DNA of 64,000 nucleotides from an uncultured Prevotellaceae bacterium (GCA_900319235.1 ONNR01000030.1:1-64000); one strand, 5' to 3'. Shown: positions 25,721-34,920, numbered from the stretch's first letter. Translations and numbers: made by a program. Notes: generated by a model not told the origin, from the letters alone.

Positions 25721-26134
25721 ATGACTCTTTTAGAACGACTCAACGCAACCGATCGCTTTGCGAAAACCAATGGAATCCAACTCACTGAAATACGAGAAGG
25801 TTATGCCAAGGCAGAAATGACCGTCGAAGAACGACATCTCAATGGCGGCAACGTATGCCAAGGGGGCGCCATCTTCACATTGGCCGACCTTGCCATTGCA
25901 GCAGTCATGAACTCTCACGGACTACTCACACTAGGAATAGAGAACCAGGTGACCTACGTCTCGTCAGCCTTGCTGGGCGATCATCTCATTGCCGAAGCCG
26001 TGGAGACGGTTAACCACAAGAAGATTCCTTTTGCACAGGTAACCATAAAAAAGGCGACAGGCGAAACCGTTGCCTCATGCACCGCTCTCGCCTATCGCAA
26101 ACAAGCGCCAATGGAATATGACGCGCTGATGTAG
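25721..26134 (+). CDS. PaaI-type hotdog-fold thioesterase
   Basis: A 137-residue acyl-CoA thioesterase. The motif HLNGGNVCQGGAIFTLADLAIA is the conserved hotdog region (N-G-x-x-Q/H-G-G-x-x-x-x-L-x-D), followed by IENQVTYVSSAL. Relatives of PaaI hydrolyse phenylacetyl-CoA-type thioesters. It is divergent from the indolepyruvate oxidoreductase/PaaK cluster, which makes an aryl-CoA substrate attractive but unproven. ATG 25721 is chosen because a -7 box TATATTTG (25672-25679) gives a transcript start near 25685. It ends 1 bp before the converging symporter gene. Confidence 0.88.
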   Translation: MTLLERLNATDRFAKTNGIQLTEIREGYAKAEMTVEERHLNGGNVCQGGAIFTLADLAIAAVMNSHGLLTLGIENQVTYVSSALLGDHLIAEAVETVNHKKIPFAQVTIKKATGETVASCTALAYRKQAPMEYDALM

Positions 26135-26135
26135 G

Positions 26136-27701
26136 TTATTTCTTATAGCATTCAAAGATCTTATCGACCTTGTCCGTCTTCAACTTCGGAGTGAAGAATG
26201 ATACGATGGGCACCACGATGAAACCGCCTACCATAGCAACAGCTCCACAATCGATCGGATTGAGGATAGCGTTGCCTGTCAACATATTGACCAAGGTCAG
26301 ACCAACACCCCACACGAAGCAAGCCCAGACAGCTGCAGGTGTGACTCCACGCCAGTAGAGGCCATAGAGGAACGGAGCAAGGAAGGCACCTGCCAAAGCA
26401 CCCCACGAGATACCCATCAACTGAGCAATGAACTGGGGAGGATTGAGTGCAATCATCAGCGAAATCACAATGAAGAACACGATGAGCACACGCATGATGA
26501 CCACCTTGCGACGCTCGATCTTCTCAGCAATCATATCATCGATTTCACCTTCGCGCACCTCTTCATCGGTCGATTTCTTGTCACGATAGATGAGGTCGAG
26601 CGTCATGGTCGATGAAGATGTGAGCACCAGCGAAGCCAAAGTCGACATCGAGGCAGAAAGCACGAGGAGCACAACCAAGGCGATGAGTGCATCGGGAAGA
26701 GTCTCGAGCATCGATGGGATGATGTTGTCGTAGACGAACTTGCCGCGCTCGGCATTGAAAGCCGTTGGCACGAACAGACGTCCGAAACCACCCAGGAAAT
26801 AGCAGCCTCCGGCTACGATGAAGGCGAAGATGGTGGAGATGATCGTGCCACGACGGATAGCTCCCTCGTCGGAAATCGAGTAGAACTTACCTACCATCTG
26901 CGGGAGTCCCCATGTACCGAGTGAAGTTAGTACAACCACACCGATCAGACTCATCACATTCGGACCAAACCATGAAGCAAAATCACCAGCCTTGAAATTG
27001 GCATACAGACCGGCCTTATCATGGGCAAGGTCATCAGCGTTAGGAACCTGCATTGCCATCTTATGCATAGCCTCGGTCAATCCACCCTGATGATTGATGA
27101 CCACGGCAATAACCGTCGTGATACCCAGCAGCATGATAATGCCCTGGATGAAGTCATTGATGGCTGTTGCCTTGTATCCACCCAAGATTACATAGCATGC
27201 CGTCAGGATAGCCATAATCCAAGCACAATAGGTATAGGGGATGCCAAAGCCCATCTCGAAAAGTTTCGAGATACCCATATAGACACCAGCAGTATAAGGT
27301 ATCAGGAAGACAAATGCGATGATGGAAGCTGCTACACGCAAGCCTTGGTTACGGTAACGTGTGCCAAAGAAGTCAGGCATGGTGCGCGACTGGATATGCT
27401 GGGTCATCAGCTTTGTGCGGCGACCCAAGACAAGCCATGCCAACAGCGAACCGATGATGGCATTGCCAACGCCAATCCACGACGAAGCCAAACCATACTT
27501 CCACCCGAACTGACCGGCATAGCCCACGAAGACTACCGCCGAGAAATAAGATGTTCCGTAGGCAAATGCAGTAAGCCAGCCTCCGACATTACGACCACCC
27601 AACACAAAGCCATCGACAGAACGCGCCTGCTTACGGCTGTAGATTCCTACGCCAATGGTGATGGCGAAGAAAAGAATCGTTAGAAGAATTTTAATAAACA
27701 T
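26136..27701 (-). CDS. sodium:solute symporter (SSS family)
   Basis: A 521-residue inner-membrane carrier with about thirteen helices. It opens with SVDGFVLGGRNVGGWLTAFAYGTSYFSAVVFVGYAGQFGWKYG-type features of the family (typical G-R-x-x-G-x-W-x-x-A-x-S-x-x-A), and has GGYKATAINDFIQGIIML mid-protein. SSS members bring in sugars, amino acids, sialic acid or vitamins with Na+. No substrate can be assigned. It is 47 bp downstream of the porin gene, so an outer-membrane porin and inner-membrane carrier may act together on one nutrient. Confidence 0.93.
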   Translation of the reverse strand: MFIKILLTILFFAITIGVGIYSRKQARSVDGFVLGGRNVGGWLTAFAYGTSYFSAVVFVGYAGQFGWKYGLASSWIGVGNAIIGSLLAWLVLGRRTKLMTQHIQSRTMPDFFGTRYRNQGLRVAASIIAFVFLIPYTAGVYMGISKLFEMGFGIPYTYCAWIMAILTACYVILGGYKATAINDFIQGIIMLLGITTVIAVVINHQGGLTEAMHKMAMQVPNADDLAHDKAGLYANFKAGDFASWFGPNVMSLIGVVVLTSLGTWGLPQMVGKFYSISDEGAIRRGTIISTIFAFIVAGGCYFLGGFGRLFVPTAFNAERGKFVYDNIIPSMLETLPDALIALVVLLVLSASMSTLASLVLTSSSTMTLDLIYRDKKSTDEEVREGEIDDMIAEKIERRKVVIMRVLIVFFIVISLMIALNPPQFIAQLMGISWGALAGAFLAPFLYGLYWRGVTPAAVWACFVWGVGLTLVNMLTGNAILNPIDCGAVAMVGGFIVVPIVSFFTPKLKTDKVDKIFECYKK

Positions 27702-27748
27702 GATAAGGAAGAAATTGAAAAGAAGAAATTGTTATCCCAATAAATTAT

Positions 27749-28846
27749 TTAGAAAGCGACCTGCATCTGAATCTGAACGCGGCTGCAAGCGTCGTCAACC
27801 CATGCAGTATTCAGGCCATCGGTCCACGATGATGCCCAGGTATATTGCAGCTGGAAACGGCATTTGGTGAAGAACCAATACTGCAGACCAGCAATGACCT
27901 CAGTGCGCTCACGGTCAAAACCCTTGGCATAATCGAAGTAGTCGAACGAAGCCACCATGTCGAGTTGTCCGGCCAAGGGAATGGTGGATGTCACATATCC
28001 GCCCCAAGAATTGGTCTTACCATCGCGACCACCCAATACTTCGCCACGCACCGACCAACTGCGATTCTTCCAAAAGTCGTTGCTGCCAGCCTTGTATTCA
28101 ACACCTGCTGTCCAACGATCCCTGCGATAGATTTCGCCTTGTGCGATGGCATTCTCTACGGGGATATACACTGACATAGGAACCAGCGAAGTAGCATAGC
28201 CCTTCTGTGCAGAGACAGCGAAACGTAATCCTTGAATCGGACGATAGTCAAGTTTAACTATCACGTTCTTACGGTTGTCGGGATCCTTGGCATTGATACC
28301 ACGACCATTCAGGAACTCGAGGTTGTAGAAGAGTTTGCCATCGAAAAGTTGACCAAAGAGATCGATACCCAGGTCACGACCATAGTTGATACCGAAGAGA
28401 GGATCAGAGCCGCATCCCGTGAGATAAGTGACACTCTGCGAGCAGACATCTACTGTTTCCAATACTACTGGAGAAAGTGGGTTCTCCATCGAAAGCTGGT
28501 TCTTGAACTGTCCGAAACGGATGGTCAGTTCATTGCCTTTGGTCACACGATAATCCGTGTAGAACTCCTGCACCTGGCTGTTGAAATCGTGCATGAAGAG
28601 GAACGACCAACGGTCGGTGATGCGAGCCTTGGCCCAAAGCAACGTACGTTTCACGTCCCAGGTGTTGGTGTTGCGCCCATCATAATTCATATAGGTATAG
28701 CCCGCCTGGGCATAACCATTGAGGGTGATGCGGCTTTTCAGTTCCTGCGACCAGTAATTGAGATCCTTTTGCTCCTGTGCATGGAGCACACCCGACGACA
28801 AAAGAACTGCCGTCAGGGCAATGAGATTTGAGAATTTAAGAGACAT
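27749..28846 (-). CDS. outer-membrane porin (phosphate-selective porin O/P-like)
   Basis: A 365-residue beta-barrel with an N-terminal signal peptide (about 1-20, ALTAVLLSSGVLHAQ). The strand pattern includes LNGYAQAGYTYMNYDG, DRWSFLFMHDFNSQVQEFYTDY and a C-terminal FQLQYTWASS, ending in Phe as outer-membrane proteins do. It resembles the OprO/OprP-type porin group of Bacteroidetes, where the phosphate preference is not general. ATG 28846 is preferred over a GTG at 28852. It precedes the Na+ symporter gene in the same direction. Confidence 0.85.
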   Translation of the reverse strand: MSLKFSNLIALTAVLLSSGVLHAQEQKDLNYWSQELKSRITLNGYAQAGYTYMNYDGRNTNTWDVKRTLLWAKARITDRWSFLFMHDFNSQVQEFYTDYRVTKGNELTIRFGQFKNQLSMENPLSPVVLETVDVCSQSVTYLTGCGSDPLFGINYGRDLGIDLFGQLFDGKLFYNLEFLNGRGINAKDPDNRKNVIVKLDYRPIQGLRFAVSAQKGYATSLVPMSVYIPVENAIAQGEIYRRDRWTAGVEYKAGSNDFWKNRSWSVRGEVLGGRDGKTNSWGGYVTSTIPLAGQLDMVASFDYFDYAKGFDRERTEVIAGLQYWFFTKCRFQLQYTWASSWTDGLNTAWVDDACSRVQIQMQVAF

Positions 28847-28895
28847 ATACACAAAGTTTAGTGACAGACGATATGGGGGGGGGAAGGGGGGTGAG

Positions 28896-28999
28896 GAGGG
28901 GTTAAGAGGGGTTAAGAAATGGTTGTGAATAATTTAAAGTTCCATACGGGTCAGGTAGCAACCACTTCTTAACAATCCTCTTAACCCTTCATCTTAACC
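28896..28999. repeat. GGTTAAGA / TCTTAACC complementary repeat arms
   Basis: After a G-run (28875-28900), GGTTAAGA occurs at 28900 and 28910. At the far end CTTAAC units occur near 28968, 28980 and 28993, in inverse orientation. This spacer holds the end of purA on one side and the porin leader on the other, with no other gene. Confidence 0.7.
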
Positions 29000-30304
29000 T
29001 TACTTATTCCTTCCACGGAGGATGGTTTGTTCACGATCGGGACCAACCGAGAGGATGGTGATAGGAGTTTCAAGTTCCTTTTCGAGGAAAGCGATATAAT
29101 CCTTGAACTCCTGCGGGAACTCATCTTCCGACGTGCATTTCGAAAGGTCGGTGTTCCAGCCCTTCATCTCGACGTACTGAGGCTCTACACCCTCATCAAT
29201 CGAGAATGGGAATTCGTTGGTCAACACACCATTCACCTTGTAAGCGGTGCAGGCCTTTATGGTCTCAAAGCCATCGAGCACATCGCTCTTCATCATGATG
29301 AGCTGGGTCACGCCATTGATCATGATGGTATATTTGAGTGCAACAAGGTCAATCCATCCGCAACGACGCTCACGACCAGTGACGGCTCCATACTCGTGAC
29401 CGATGGCACGAATCTTGGCACCAGTTTCATCGAAAAGCTCTGTGGGGAATGGCCCCGAGCCAACACGGGTGCAATATGCCTTAAAGATACCGAACACCTC
29501 CCCTATCTTATTGGGAGCCACACCAAGGCCGGTGCATGCACCTGCACAGACAGTGTTGGAAGAGGTGACGAAAGGATAGGAACCGAAATCGACATCGAGC
29601 AATGAGCCCTGAGCACCCTCGCAAAGCACGCTCATGCCGGCTTTGAGATAAGAATTGATGACATGCTCGGAATCGATGAACTTGAACTGCTTGAGATATT
29701 CAATACCTTCCATCCAGTTGGCTTCGAGATCCTCCAGTCCTTCGGTGCTGACAGGCTCGCCACCCTTGGCAATAGCCAGCAGTTTCAGGCTGGCAATGGT
29801 TTCGAGGTGACGCTTCTTGGCAGCATCGTATTTCGCCTGGAAATTGTCGAGAATATCACCTACACGCAGTCCGTTACGACTTACCTTATCGGTATATGTG
29901 GGTCCAATGCCTTTGCCGGTAGTACCAATCTTGGCCTTACCTTTGGCTGCTTCGTTGGCCTTGTCGAGCAGACGATGTGTAGGCAGAATGAGATGTGCCT
30001 TCTTCGAGATATAAAGACGCTGCGTCAAGTCATGGCCACTCTGTGCCAATTCCTTAGCTTCAGTCATGAATAGAAGCGGATCGAGCACAACACCATTGCC
30101 AATGATATTGATCTTACCACCCTGGAAGATACCGGATGGAATGGAACGGAGCACATACTTCTCTCCGTTGAATTCGAGGGTATGACCAGCATTAGGACCA
30201 CCCTGGAATCGAGTAACAACATCGTAGTTGGGGGTCAACACATCCACCACCTTGCCTTTTCCCTCGTCGCCCCATTGGAGACCGAGCAATACATCTACTT
30301 TCAT
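29000..30304 (-). CDS. purA: adenylosuccinate synthetase
   Basis: A 434-residue GTP-dependent enzyme joining IMP and aspartate in AMP synthesis. The glycine-rich loop GLQWGDEGKGKVVD near the N-terminus holds the catalytic Asp, with PNAGHT following; GTTGKGIGPTYTDKVSR and VTGRERRCGWIDL are other signatures. Length is normal. ATG 30304 is chosen over an adjacent in-frame TTG. It lies 48 bp downstream of the Fur-family gene, on the same strand, but separated by an AT-rich repeat. Confidence 0.97.
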   Translation of the reverse strand: MKVDVLLGLQWGDEGKGKVVDVLTPNYDVVTRFQGGPNAGHTLEFNGEKYVLRSIPSGIFQGGKINIIGNGVVLDPLLFMTEAKELAQSGHDLTQRLYISKKAHLILPTHRLLDKANEAAKGKAKIGTTGKGIGPTYTDKVSRNGLRVGDILDNFQAKYDAAKKRHLETIASLKLLAIAKGGEPVSTEGLEDLEANWMEGIEYLKQFKFIDSEHVINSYLKAGMSVLCEGAQGSLLDVDFGSYPFVTSSNTVCAGACTGLGVAPNKIGEVFGIFKAYCTRVGSGPFPTELFDETGAKIRAIGHEYGAVTGRERRCGWIDLVALKYTIMINGVTQLIMMKSDVLDGFETIKACTAYKVNGVLTNEFPFSIDEGVEPQYVEMKGWNTDLSKCTSEDEFPQEFKDYIAFLEKELETPITILSVGPDREQTILRGRNK

Positions 30305-30370
30305 CAATTGTAAAATATTAATTGTTAATGATTAACTGTTATCTGTTAACTGTTAATTGTTATTTTGTGA
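30305..30370. repeat. TTAATTGT/TTAACTGT short repeats
   Basis: ATTAATTGTTAATGATTAACTGTTATCTGTTAACTG-type units (written here in part) cover the spacer from purA into the end of the Fur-family gene. The last codons of that gene (KKSNNNSQNNN) are themselves translated repeat. Confidence 0.6.
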
Positions 30371-30919
30371 ATTGTTATTCGATTTTTTGGAAACTGCACG
30401 CTGGCATTTGGCACAAAGGCCATGAATCTGCAGCGTATAAGCTTCGGGAAGGAATCCCTTCGGCAACTGCGACTCGAACTTCTGCAGCACCTGCAGTTTG
30501 CGCAGCACCTTTATGCTGCCGCACTTTTCACAGATCACGAAGCCATGGGGTTCCTGACCTAGCGTTCGTTCGAAGAATGTCATGCCACGGCTCACCAACT
30601 CAAGTCGGTTTGCCAATTTCAACTCCACCAGCAAGTCGAGCGTATTATAGACCGTAGTCAAAGCTACAGTGCCCTCATCGGCACAAACCATCTTGTGGAG
30701 TGTATAGATATCGACCGGTGAATTCAGCTGATAGAGAGCCTTAAGGATGAATCGGCGTTCGATGGTGCAGCGTTTTTTACGGCTGCGAAGATGTTCCTCC
30801 ATGATTTGCAATGCCTCGTCATATTCGGGCGCCACCGTGTCGGTGCGAAGATTCCTGGTGATCTGGTCACGCTTGCGATTTACTGTCTCAGCAACTCTTT
30901 CGGGTTGTTTTTTTTTCAT
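30353..30919 (-). CDS. Fur family transcriptional regulator
   Basis: A 188-residue metal- or peroxide-responsive repressor type. The winged-helix region runs through RFILKALYQLNSPVDIYTLHKMV and TTVYNTLDLLVELKLANR. The dimerisation part has metal-binding Cys pairs CEKCG and CAKC, and a HGFVIC segment. A long basic N-terminal extension (about 45 residues) precedes the usual Fur core. ATG 30919 overlaps the AlkD-like stop by 4 bp (ATGA). Whether it senses iron, zinc or peroxide cannot be decided. The C-terminal asparagine-rich tail comes from the spacer repeat. Confidence 0.9.
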   Translation of the reverse strand: MKKKQPERVAETVNRKRDQITRNLRTDTVAPEYDEALQIMEEHLRSRKKRCTIERRFILKALYQLNSPVDIYTLHKMVCADEGTVALTTVYNTLDLLVELKLANRLELVSRGMTFFERTLGQEPHGFVICEKCGSIKVLRKLQVLQKFESQLPKGFLPEAYTLQIHGLCAKCQRAVSKKSNNNSQNNN

Positions 30920-31377
30920 GACAATCGTTTTTTGAGGCTTCTGGCGCAATATCGCATCATCTTCGACTCAGCATCCATCCAACGCTCGATGAGTTCCTGA
31001 CCTATCCCGAACTGAAAAGCATACATCGAGACCACATCGGCCACTTCGGGTGTCGGGATGGTCTGTGCCCAGCGTTCTGCAGTTTCCACCGTCATCGTAC
31101 CGCGCGGATAGAGCAGCGGCGCCAGCATCTTCGACTCCCTGATGTCATCCTCTGCCCACAAAGCCTCGGAAACATCGGTGACATCAAGTCCATAAAGTGG
31201 TGACTCTGCATCGGAGAGCATATCCTTCACCATCAGTGCCAAATCCTTGATGTCGGGCAAAGAGCAGCCAAAAGCCACCTTATAGACATAGCCATGTTGC
31301 CGCAGCAACGAACTCGTAAAGATGTTCTGCCTACTGCGGAAGAGTTTGTGGATGGCGCTGAGTTGATGAGAAGTCAT
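30916..31377 (-). CDS. AlkD-like DNA alkylation repair family protein, short form
   Basis: A 153-residue helical protein resembling the N-terminal part of AlkD-type HEAT-repeat glycosylases. The pattern FGCSLPDIKDLALMVKD followed by ALWAEDDIRESKMLAPLL matches the repeat where the family reads 'W-x-x-d-x-R-E-x-K-l-x-a'. Typical members are about 220 residues or more, so this is a short version, perhaps lacking repeats. Function is tentative. It is translationally coupled to the Fur-family gene downstream by a 4-bp overlap. Confidence 0.6.
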   Translation of the reverse strand: MTSHQLSAIHKLFRSRQNIFTSSLLRQHGYVYKVAFGCSLPDIKDLALMVKDMLSDAESPLYGLDVTDVSEALWAEDDIRESKMLAPLLYPRGTMTVETAERWAQTIPTPEVADVVSMYAFQFGIGQELIERWMDAESKMMRYCARSLKKRLS

Positions 31378-31550
31378 TGGAGGAGTTAAGAGGGGTTCGG
31401 GGAGGTTAAGAGGGGTTGCTCACTTCGTTGCGCGCGAGCAGAACTCGGAGCAAAAGGTTCGAAGGGTTTAAGAGAGTTGTGGGCTCGGAGGACTCGAAGG
31501 GTCAATCAACCTTTCTTAACCCTTCTTAACCTCTCTGAACCTTTCAGAAC
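31378..31550. repeat. GTTAAGAGGGGTT / CTTAACC complementary repeat arms
   Basis: AGTTAAGAGGGGTT and GGTTAAGAGGGGTT occur at the left end. CTTTCTTAACCCTTCTTAACC occurs near 31511-31531 and degenerate CTGAACC units follow. The arms are complementary and flank a G+C-rich middle. No gene is present in this 174-bp spacer. Confidence 0.7.
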
Positions 31551-31551
31551 A

Positions 31552-33603
31552 TTAAAGTACTGAATAGTCCTTGCTATAACGAAGCATCTGCTCAGGATAG
31601 GTTTCCGAGCCATAGATGATCTTCACATCGGTGACCTTGCCGTCGGCATCCTTCACGAGTTCGTAACGTGGATTGACAAAGCCCTTGTAGGGAGCAATGT
31701 GGAGCGACTGATAACGTTCGAGGACCTCCTTGTGAAGTTCGGGATCAACCTTCACACCGTAAGTCTCAACCAGCATACGGCCGGCCTCGAAGTCTCCTTC
31801 GCTCTTGATGCGCTGCAGTTCGCCAAGAATCTTGGCGAAGTAGGTGCGCAGCTTATCGTAGTCGTTGATCTTGACATAGGTCTTGCCGTCACGCTTGGCG
31901 AAGCAGAGTGCAGGTTCACTTCCGTCCTTATCGGCATCCTCCTTGGCCAATGCAAGCGTCCAATAGGCGATAAGGGCACGGTTGCGCATATGAGCCTCCT
32001 CCAGGTTATCGCCTGGCTTGATACGAACGAGCTGAGTCATCAGGCCATTCATCATCTGCTGATAGTAACCAGCCTTGTAAGCATCAGCATTGAGCATAAC
32101 ACCCAATTCGACGAGCTTGGGATCGGCCATATAATAAAGGGCGAAGATATCGGCACGAGCCTCTTCGAGGGTGGAACCATAAGCTTTCAATGCATCGGGA
32201 TCAACACCAGGCAGCAGCTGACCGCTGGCATGGCCCAAGCACTCGTGCAGATCGGTATGAACATTATCCACATAGTGTGCATATTGCTTAGCCTGCTCAA
32301 TTTCAGCCTCACTCCACATAAACTCTTCACCGAAGCCATTACCCTGGGCAGCAGCATCGTAGGCAGCAGTGATGTTGTCAATGCTCACCGACTTCGAGCC
32401 ATGTTGGGCACGAATCCAGTTGGAGTTGGGCAAATTGATGCCGATAGGAGTCGATGGGTAGCTGTCGCCAGCCAGAATGGCAGCGGTGATGACCTTGGCA
32501 GTCACACCCTTGACCACAGGCTTGCGGAAACGTGCATCGACAGGTGAACGGTCCTCAAACCACTGTGCATTGCTCGAGATGATCTCGGTGCGAGCGGTGT
32601 TGGCCGAATCCTTGAAGTTCACGATCGACTCCCAAGCGCCACGCAGACCCAATGGATCACCATAACTCTCGATGAAGCCGTTGATGAAATCCACACGGCT
32701 CTGAAGGTCCTCTACCCAAAGTATCGAATAGTTGTCGAAGTCCTTCAGGTCGCCACTGCGATAATACTGGATAAGTGCGTCGATCGAAGCCTTCTGCTTT
32801 GCGTTCTCAGCCACGGCGCTGGCCTTCTCAAGCCAGAAGACAATCTTCTCGATGGCGGGGCTGTAGAGACCGCCCACCTTGTAGGTCTTCTCGACGAGTT
32901 TACCCTTCTCCTTCACCATCTTGGAATTCAAGCCGTACATCACAGGAGTCAGGTCTTTCGGATTCTTCAACCTGGCATAGTAATTCTCCACCTCCTTCTG
33001 GGTCACACCCTCATAATAGTTGTTGGCAGAAGTGGCAATCAGATCCACGCCATCGGCCTGGTTGGTCTTGATGGCCATAAACGCAGGATCGAAAATGGCA
33101 CGCATCAAGTCTGGCAGGGCCAAATTCTGCTGCAATTCCTCATTCTTCACAGTCTCAGGCAACTGGTTGATCTGAGCCTCAAACCATTCCTGGGTGAATT
33201 CGGGGTTGAACTTGGCAGAACTGTAATGATGATGAATACCATTGGCAAACCATATCTGCTTCATGTATTGCTCGAAAGCCTTCCACTGAGCATCGGTCTT
33301 GTCGCCCTGATAGTTCATGTAAATGGCCTCGCAGATGTTGCGAATGGGCAAGTTAAAGCGGCAATTCTGGTCCCAAAGGATATCGCGTCCCCACTGAGCA
33401 GCCTCAGTAAGGTAATAGATGAGTTCCTTCTGGGCCAAAGGCAATTCCTCGAAGGCCGGCACTTCATAGCGCAGCACTTCGATATCGGCAAAACGGTCCA
33501 CACTCCAGGGCTGCACCTCGGGCGCAACCTCTTCCTTCTGATTCACAGCACATCCGGTCAACAGACCGGCCATGAGCATTGATGACATTACTAAGCCTTT
33601 CAT
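31552..33603 (-). CDS. dipeptidyl-peptidase III family (M49) lipoprotein
   Basis: A 683-residue zinc metallopeptidase. A lipoprotein signal ends at Cys18 (LLTGC), so it is probably anchored in the periplasm. Zinc ligands are His453 and His458 in HECLGH, the HExxxH motif special to M49, and Glu in EEARAD (480-485), matching EECRAD-type motifs. Members release dipeptides from oligopeptide N-termini; Bacteroidales homologues are sometimes misannotated as dihydrofolate reductase. Single gene between two repeat-containing spacers. Confidence 0.92.
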   Translation of the reverse strand: MKGLVMSSMLMAGLLTGCAVNQKEEVAPEVQPWSVDRFADIEVLRYEVPAFEELPLAQKELIYYLTEAAQWGRDILWDQNCRFNLPIRNICEAIYMNYQGDKTDAQWKAFEQYMKQIWFANGIHHHYSSAKFNPEFTQEWFEAQINQLPETVKNEELQQNLALPDLMRAIFDPAFMAIKTNQADGVDLIATSANNYYEGVTQKEVENYYARLKNPKDLTPVMYGLNSKMVKEKGKLVEKTYKVGGLYSPAIEKIVFWLEKASAVAENAKQKASIDALIQYYRSGDLKDFDNYSILWVEDLQSRVDFINGFIESYGDPLGLRGAWESIVNFKDSANTARTEIISSNAQWFEDRSPVDARFRKPVVKGVTAKVITAAILAGDSYPSTPIGINLPNSNWIRAQHGSKSVSIDNITAAYDAAAQGNGFGEEFMWSEAEIEQAKQYAHYVDNVHTDLHECLGHASGQLLPGVDPDALKAYGSTLEEARADIFALYYMADPKLVELGVMLNADAYKAGYYQQMMNGLMTQLVRIKPGDNLEEAHMRNRALIAYWTLALAKEDADKDGSEPALCFAKRDGKTYVKINDYDKLRTYFAKILGELQRIKSEGDFEAGRMLVETYGVKVDPELHKEVLERYQSLHIAPYKGFVNPRYELVKDADGKVTDVKIIYGSETYPEQMLRYSKDYSVL

Positions 33604-33822
33604 TATGATGATATACTTTTATCGTTGATAGACACGAACACGGGTGCGAAGATACTAAATTTTTCAATAAAATGGTTCCAAATACCACAAAAATTGTCCA
33701 TTTTGCTGAAAAAAAGCACAATTTCTATAGATTGTGGTTACTATATATTAAAATATGAGGCGTTTTCGCGAAGAATAATATTTCTTGCAGATGCCAATCT
33801 GCTATCTTTAATACGCCAAAAA

Positions 33823-33851
33823 ACAAGCCCCTCCATCATTTGGAGAGGCTT
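33823..33851 (-). terminator. intrinsic terminator of the dehydrogenase-amidohydrolase-AKR operon
   Basis: AAGCCCCTCCA pairs with TGGAGAGGCTT around a TCATT loop (33825-33851). Read on the minus strand it is followed by TTGTTTTTTGG. Confidence 0.8.
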
Positions 33852-33879
33852 ATGGTGAAACGTGGAATCGTTTATCCGA

Positions 33880-34902
33880 TCATTCATCGAACTTCACCAG
33901 GATGCGGAACACCTTGCCAGGTGCTTCGGCCCAAGCTTCGAGGGCATGCTGAGCCTCTTCGGGCTGGATGATACCGCTGATGAAGGGTTCCATCTGCATC
34001 TGTGTGTGGTGCATATAATTCAGGACGGCGCGGAAGTCGTCGGGCGTAGCGTTGCGCGAACCACGGATGTCGAGTTCCTTCTGCACGAAATACTTGGTCT
34101 GGAACGAAACGTCACTCTTGGCATAGCCGATGCAGACAACACGTCCTGTGAACGATACGGCATCAATAGCCGAAACGTAGGTAATCGGCGAACCTACAGC
34201 CTCAATCACCACGTCGGCTCCCATACCGTCGGTGTATTCCATCACCTTGGTAAGAATGTCCTCCTTGGTCGAATTGATGCCATAGGCAGCTCCAGCCTTA
34301 ATGGCGAGGTCGAGTTTCTCCTGGCTCAAATCCACCGCAATGACGGTGGCACCACGCTGGACGCTGCGGATGATGGCACCAAGGCCCACCATGCCACAAC
34401 CGAGTACAAGCACAGTGTCGATATCCGACACCTGGCCACGGCTTACGGCATGGAATCCTACCGACATAGGCTCGATAAGAGCTGCATCACGTGGGGTGAC
34501 ACCTTTCACAGGGATAATCTTCTGCCAAGGAAGGGCAATATATTCGCGCATCGCGCCATCGCGCTGCACTCCGAGGGTCTCATTGTTCTGACAGGCATTG
34601 TAGCGTCCATTGCGACACGAAGCGCAATGACCACAATTGGTGTAAGGATTGACAGTGACCACCTGACCCACATGAAGATCAGCTGGGCAACCCTCTCCAA
34701 GTGCCTCGATCACAGCACCAATCTCATGGCCGGGGATGACGTTGGGCTTGGCCATAGTATTGCGGCCAAGAAACGTATTGAGGTCGCTGCCACAGAAACC
34801 GACATACTTGAGCCTAAGCAGCACTTCGCCTTCTCCTGCTACCGGCTTGGGGAGGTCAACAACCTCAATCTTCTGTAACGAAGGTATTCGTAAAGTTTTC
34901 AT
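33880..34902 (-). CDS. zinc-dependent medium-chain alcohol/polyol dehydrogenase
   Basis: A 340-residue MDR enzyme. Catalytic zinc ligands are Cys37 (GFCGSD) and His59-Glu60 (GHE); the structural zinc is held by Cys90, Cys93, Cys96 and Cys104. The Rossmann fold shows LGCGMVGLGAI. Sequence style resembles sorbitol, L-idonate and galactitol-phosphate dehydrogenases, so a sugar or sugar acid is the likely substrate. Last gene of a three-gene operon with an amidohydrolase (18 bp upstream) and an aldo/keto reductase. Confidence 0.92.
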   Translation of the reverse strand: MKTLRIPSLQKIEVVDLPKPVAGEGEVLLRLKYVGFCGSDLNTFLGRNTMAKPNVIPGHEIGAVIEALGEGCPADLHVGQVVTVNPYTNCGHCASCRNGRYNACQNNETLGVQRDGAMREYIALPWQKIIPVKGVTPRDAALIEPMSVGFHAVSRGQVSDIDTVLVLGCGMVGLGAIIRSVQRGATVIAVDLSQEKLDLAIKAGAAYGINSTKEDILTKVMEYTDGMGADVVIEAVGSPITYVSAIDAVSFTGRVVCIGYAKSDVSFQTKYFVQKELDIRGSRNATPDDFRAVLNYMHHTQMQMEPFISGIIQPEEAQHALEAWAEAPGKVFRILVKFDE

Positions 34903-34920
34903 TTTTATTAAAGGGAAAAA

